DNA from: DASPKW01 sp038244055
GTDB taxonomy: Bacteria > Planctomycetota > Phycisphaerae > Tepidisphaerales > Tepidisphaeraceae
Length of the DNA stretch: 6,512 bases
Direction of reading: 5' to 3'
NCBI GenBank assembly: GCA_038244055.1
Contig: JBBRTW010000418.1
Location: forward strand, 1-6,512
Positions 6,201-6,512 of this stretch are shown in pieces; position 1 is the stretch's first letter, and each line of letters begins with the position of its first letter. The notes below the pieces were generated by a model. The model was not told the DNA's origin. It did no database searches and was given only the letters and a program-made list of their open reading frames with translations. Position numbers and translations under genes: made by a program.

Positions 6201-6512
6201 CGGCACAGCGCCCGGCAATACCTTCACGGTCAACAGCGGAGCGGAACTCAGCGTCAACGGCAGCACCATGGCGAATAAGATCACCGCCAATGCCGGCGCA
6301 TTCCTCTCGGGCAATGGGACCAGTCCTGTGTTTGGCGGCGCGATCACGGCCAATGGCGCGTTTAATATCCGTCTCGGCGATTTTTATCAGGCCACCAATC
6401 ATAACCTGACCATCAGCGGTGCGCTCGGCGGCAGTGGTGCCTTCACGCTTGTGAGCGCGGTATCGGTCGCGACGACCCCGGCCGGGCAGACGCTCTTCCT
6501 CACGGGCAATAA
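3298..6512 (+). CDS. Giant secreted PATR-type beta-helix repeat protein (3' end beyond window)
   Basis: A single frame stays open for 1071 codons to the window edge, rich in Gly, Thr, Ser, Ala and Asn with no Cys codon seen. Residues 1-44 are a long signal peptide: an extended basic n-region (to KR at 22-23), a hydrophobic core (VSSGLVMLATLGMLIA), and cleavage after SAQA (44). The mature start ANLYWV..TNWTTD is typical of autotransporter-associated beta-strand repeat (PATR, TIGR02601-like) proteins. PATR units are visible at about 222-242 (NTFTGDILVDGGTLSA), 333-364 (LTKTGAGTLIL..FSGAIDITAGTLQATG, the canonical form), 835-857 (LVLGGTNLFTGGLNINAG) and 941-965 (NTGFTGAVIFNGGATEVSA). Between 446 and about 842 lies a second family of four longer repeats. 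Such proteins fold as right-handed beta-helices at or outside the cell surface, as adhesins, enzyme scaffolds or matrix. The cargo is unknown and no catalytic motif is seen. The outer-membrane barrel or PEP-CTERM end that would settle export lies outside the window. Confidence 0.93.
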   Translation, partial: MNQRNILNRAATSRRSHNSMFKRVSSGLVMLATLGMLIAPSAQAANLYWVTTAAELWSTGTNWTTDPTGLTPESTAPANNTTDDTAFFNGSAVNGAATVQLNAATSIAGIVFNNTGTTLLAASAAGSQTLSIGTGGITINSGAGAVTIGDALNHAPITLGGAQTWTNNSSNPFTVVDAVSMGANSLIFAGTGTTSLGGIISGSTPTGNTALTISAGSSVILGNAANTFTGDILVDGGTLSASMVNAAASPLGGQIGTTYRTLKLQNGGIFNSTATAYNNNLPSATNVGIIFNIGTGGGTLQVDSGRSMTIDDGTVNVTTTGATAQQLQGSGTLTKTGAGTLILRQQYGFSGAIDITAGTLQATGVSGVLGNTTAATTIRGGAAFDVNGNVITDTDVLTVYGTGLASSPKGVLTNSSATAGGYHGAIVLAAPSTVGAGAAGGLTLIGGVTGAFNLTISNAAAGGTTFSTGSINNAGTITNSGGGAGTTTITSIIGSNVTGVIQNSLTSTLSLSSGQNTWTSGLTIQAGTVLATQNTGTTTVLGAGHVVLGDTGGSAPATLLLAGTNATFNTPVDLGTTTGILTIKGNNGTTAEVFSGGINGPNSVVLDNSSSGGITFSTLPINNAGTVSVASTAGTVTISASLGSNLTGVKQTGTSPLIVNSAITLSSTLNNFSSTGTGLFTMSGGITGNQNVTFNANSTGGITLSTVAVNNAGTITNSGTGTGTTTIGLLGASVLGITQSGASPLTLTPAYPVSQLGYTIANSGSGLYTLTGGVAAGTGSLIFNANSTGGITSAGGIATTGTLVNSGSGAGTVTINSAIAATVSSVTQNSSTSTLVLGGTNLFTGGLNINAGIVKGGAATANYGAATSIIAINGGTLASGAGVTFTQPVVIGTSGGTIDNQNLGKATFATVGQLTGSGTLTRTGVAITTATATGTGNDVQFSAANTGFTGAVIFNGGATEVSASGLGNGTAPGNTFTVNSGAELSVNGSTMANKITANAGAFLSGNGTSPVFGGAITANGAFNIRLGDFYQATNHNLTISGALGGSGAFTLVSAVSVATTPAGQTLFLTGN
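4633..4851 (+). repeat. Internal protein repeat R1 of the giant protein
   Basis: Residues 446-518 (GGVTGAFNLTISNAAAGGTTF..INNAGTITNSGGGAGTTTI..NVTGVIQN). It aligns with R2-R4 by the pattern GG(I/V)-x-G..(S/T)xGG(I/T)TxST..NNAGT(I/V)..GT(T/V)TI..G(I/V)xQ. A stretch of 76 residues containing a PATR-like LTIQAGTVLAT segment separates it from R2. Confidence 0.65.
5080..5343 (+). repeat. Internal protein repeat R2 of the giant protein
   Basis: Residues 595-682, 88 residues: SGGINGPNSVVLDNSSSGG, then ITFSTLPINNAGTV, GTVTISASLGSNLTGVKQTG, TSPLIVNSA, and a LSSTLNNFSSTGTGLFTM end. It is directly joined to R3 with the same length, so the 88-residue period is explicit. Confidence 0.7.
5344..5607 (+). 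repeat. Internal protein repeat R3 of the giant protein
   Basis: Residues 683-770, 88 residues: SGGITGNQNVTFNANSTGG, ITLSTVAVNNAGTITNSGTG, TGTTTIGLLGASVLGITQSG, ASPLTLTPA, then IANSGSGLYTL. It aligns with R2 along its full length without a gap apparent by eye. Confidence 0.7.
5608..5823 (+). repeat. Internal protein repeat R4 of the giant protein, shorter end
   Basis: Residues 771-842: TGGVAAGTGSLIFNANSTGG, ITSAGGIATTGTLVNSGSG, AGTVTINSAIAATVSSVTQN, then STSTLVLGGTNLF. The last third of the 88-residue unit is missing and runs instead into a standard PATR unit, as in R1. Positions 5644-5672 are nearly identical in DNA to 5377-5405 of R3 (2 differences in 29). Confidence 0.6.

Noticed and set aside
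3438..6402. Many minus-strand frames of 60-212 codons opposite the giant gene
   Set aside because: They are Val/Pro/Ala-rich mirror translations produced by the Gly/Thr/Asn codons of the PATR gene, with no starts, ribosome sites or domains of their own.

Overview
The window is moderately GC-rich bacterial DNA, apart from an AT-rich island near 2850-3010. No gene names the species. A Cys-free membrane anti-sigma factor paired with an ECF-type sigma factor, together with a very large secreted autotransporter-associated beta-strand repeat (PATR) protein, is a combination typical of the Planctomycetes-Verrucomicrobia-Lentisphaerae group. That placement is inference.

Left part (1-2081, minus strand): three co-directional genes, read from right to left. 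They are an ECF-type sigma-70 factor (1410-2033), a single-pass membrane anti-sigma factor without zinc-binding residues (780-1379), and an exported, helix-rich protein of unknown function whose Gly/Pro-rich C-terminus runs off the left edge through long G homopolymers (1-743). Gaps of about 30 and 36 nt imply one operon. The likely logic is that the sigma factor is held at the inner membrane by the anti-sigma factor, and the exported third protein may act on the envelope side as sensor or effector.

Middle (2082-3297): a compact intergenic stretch holds two divergent promoters, one for the sigma operon and one for a tRNA-His(GUG) gene at 2138-2211. About 1.1 kb without a convincing protein gene follows. 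Its first 600 bases show little. Its last 450 bases contain an AT-rich island and five inverted repeats, including a 21-bp near-perfect palindrome and a 37-bp compound dyad, just before the large gene.

Right part (3298-6512, plus strand): one open reading frame with no stop before the window end (at least 1071 codons). It encodes an exported Gly/Thr/Ser/Ala/Asn-rich PATR-type beta-helix protein with recognisable PATR units and a separate family of four internal repeats of about 73-88 residues. Its C-terminus, which would show an autotransporter barrel or a PEP-CTERM type sorting signal, lies outside the window.

I see no CRISPR array, insertion sequence, phage gene or other defence system. 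The most interesting material is the repeat architecture of the giant protein, the palindrome-rich region in front of it, and the unidentified third member of the sigma/anti-sigma operon.
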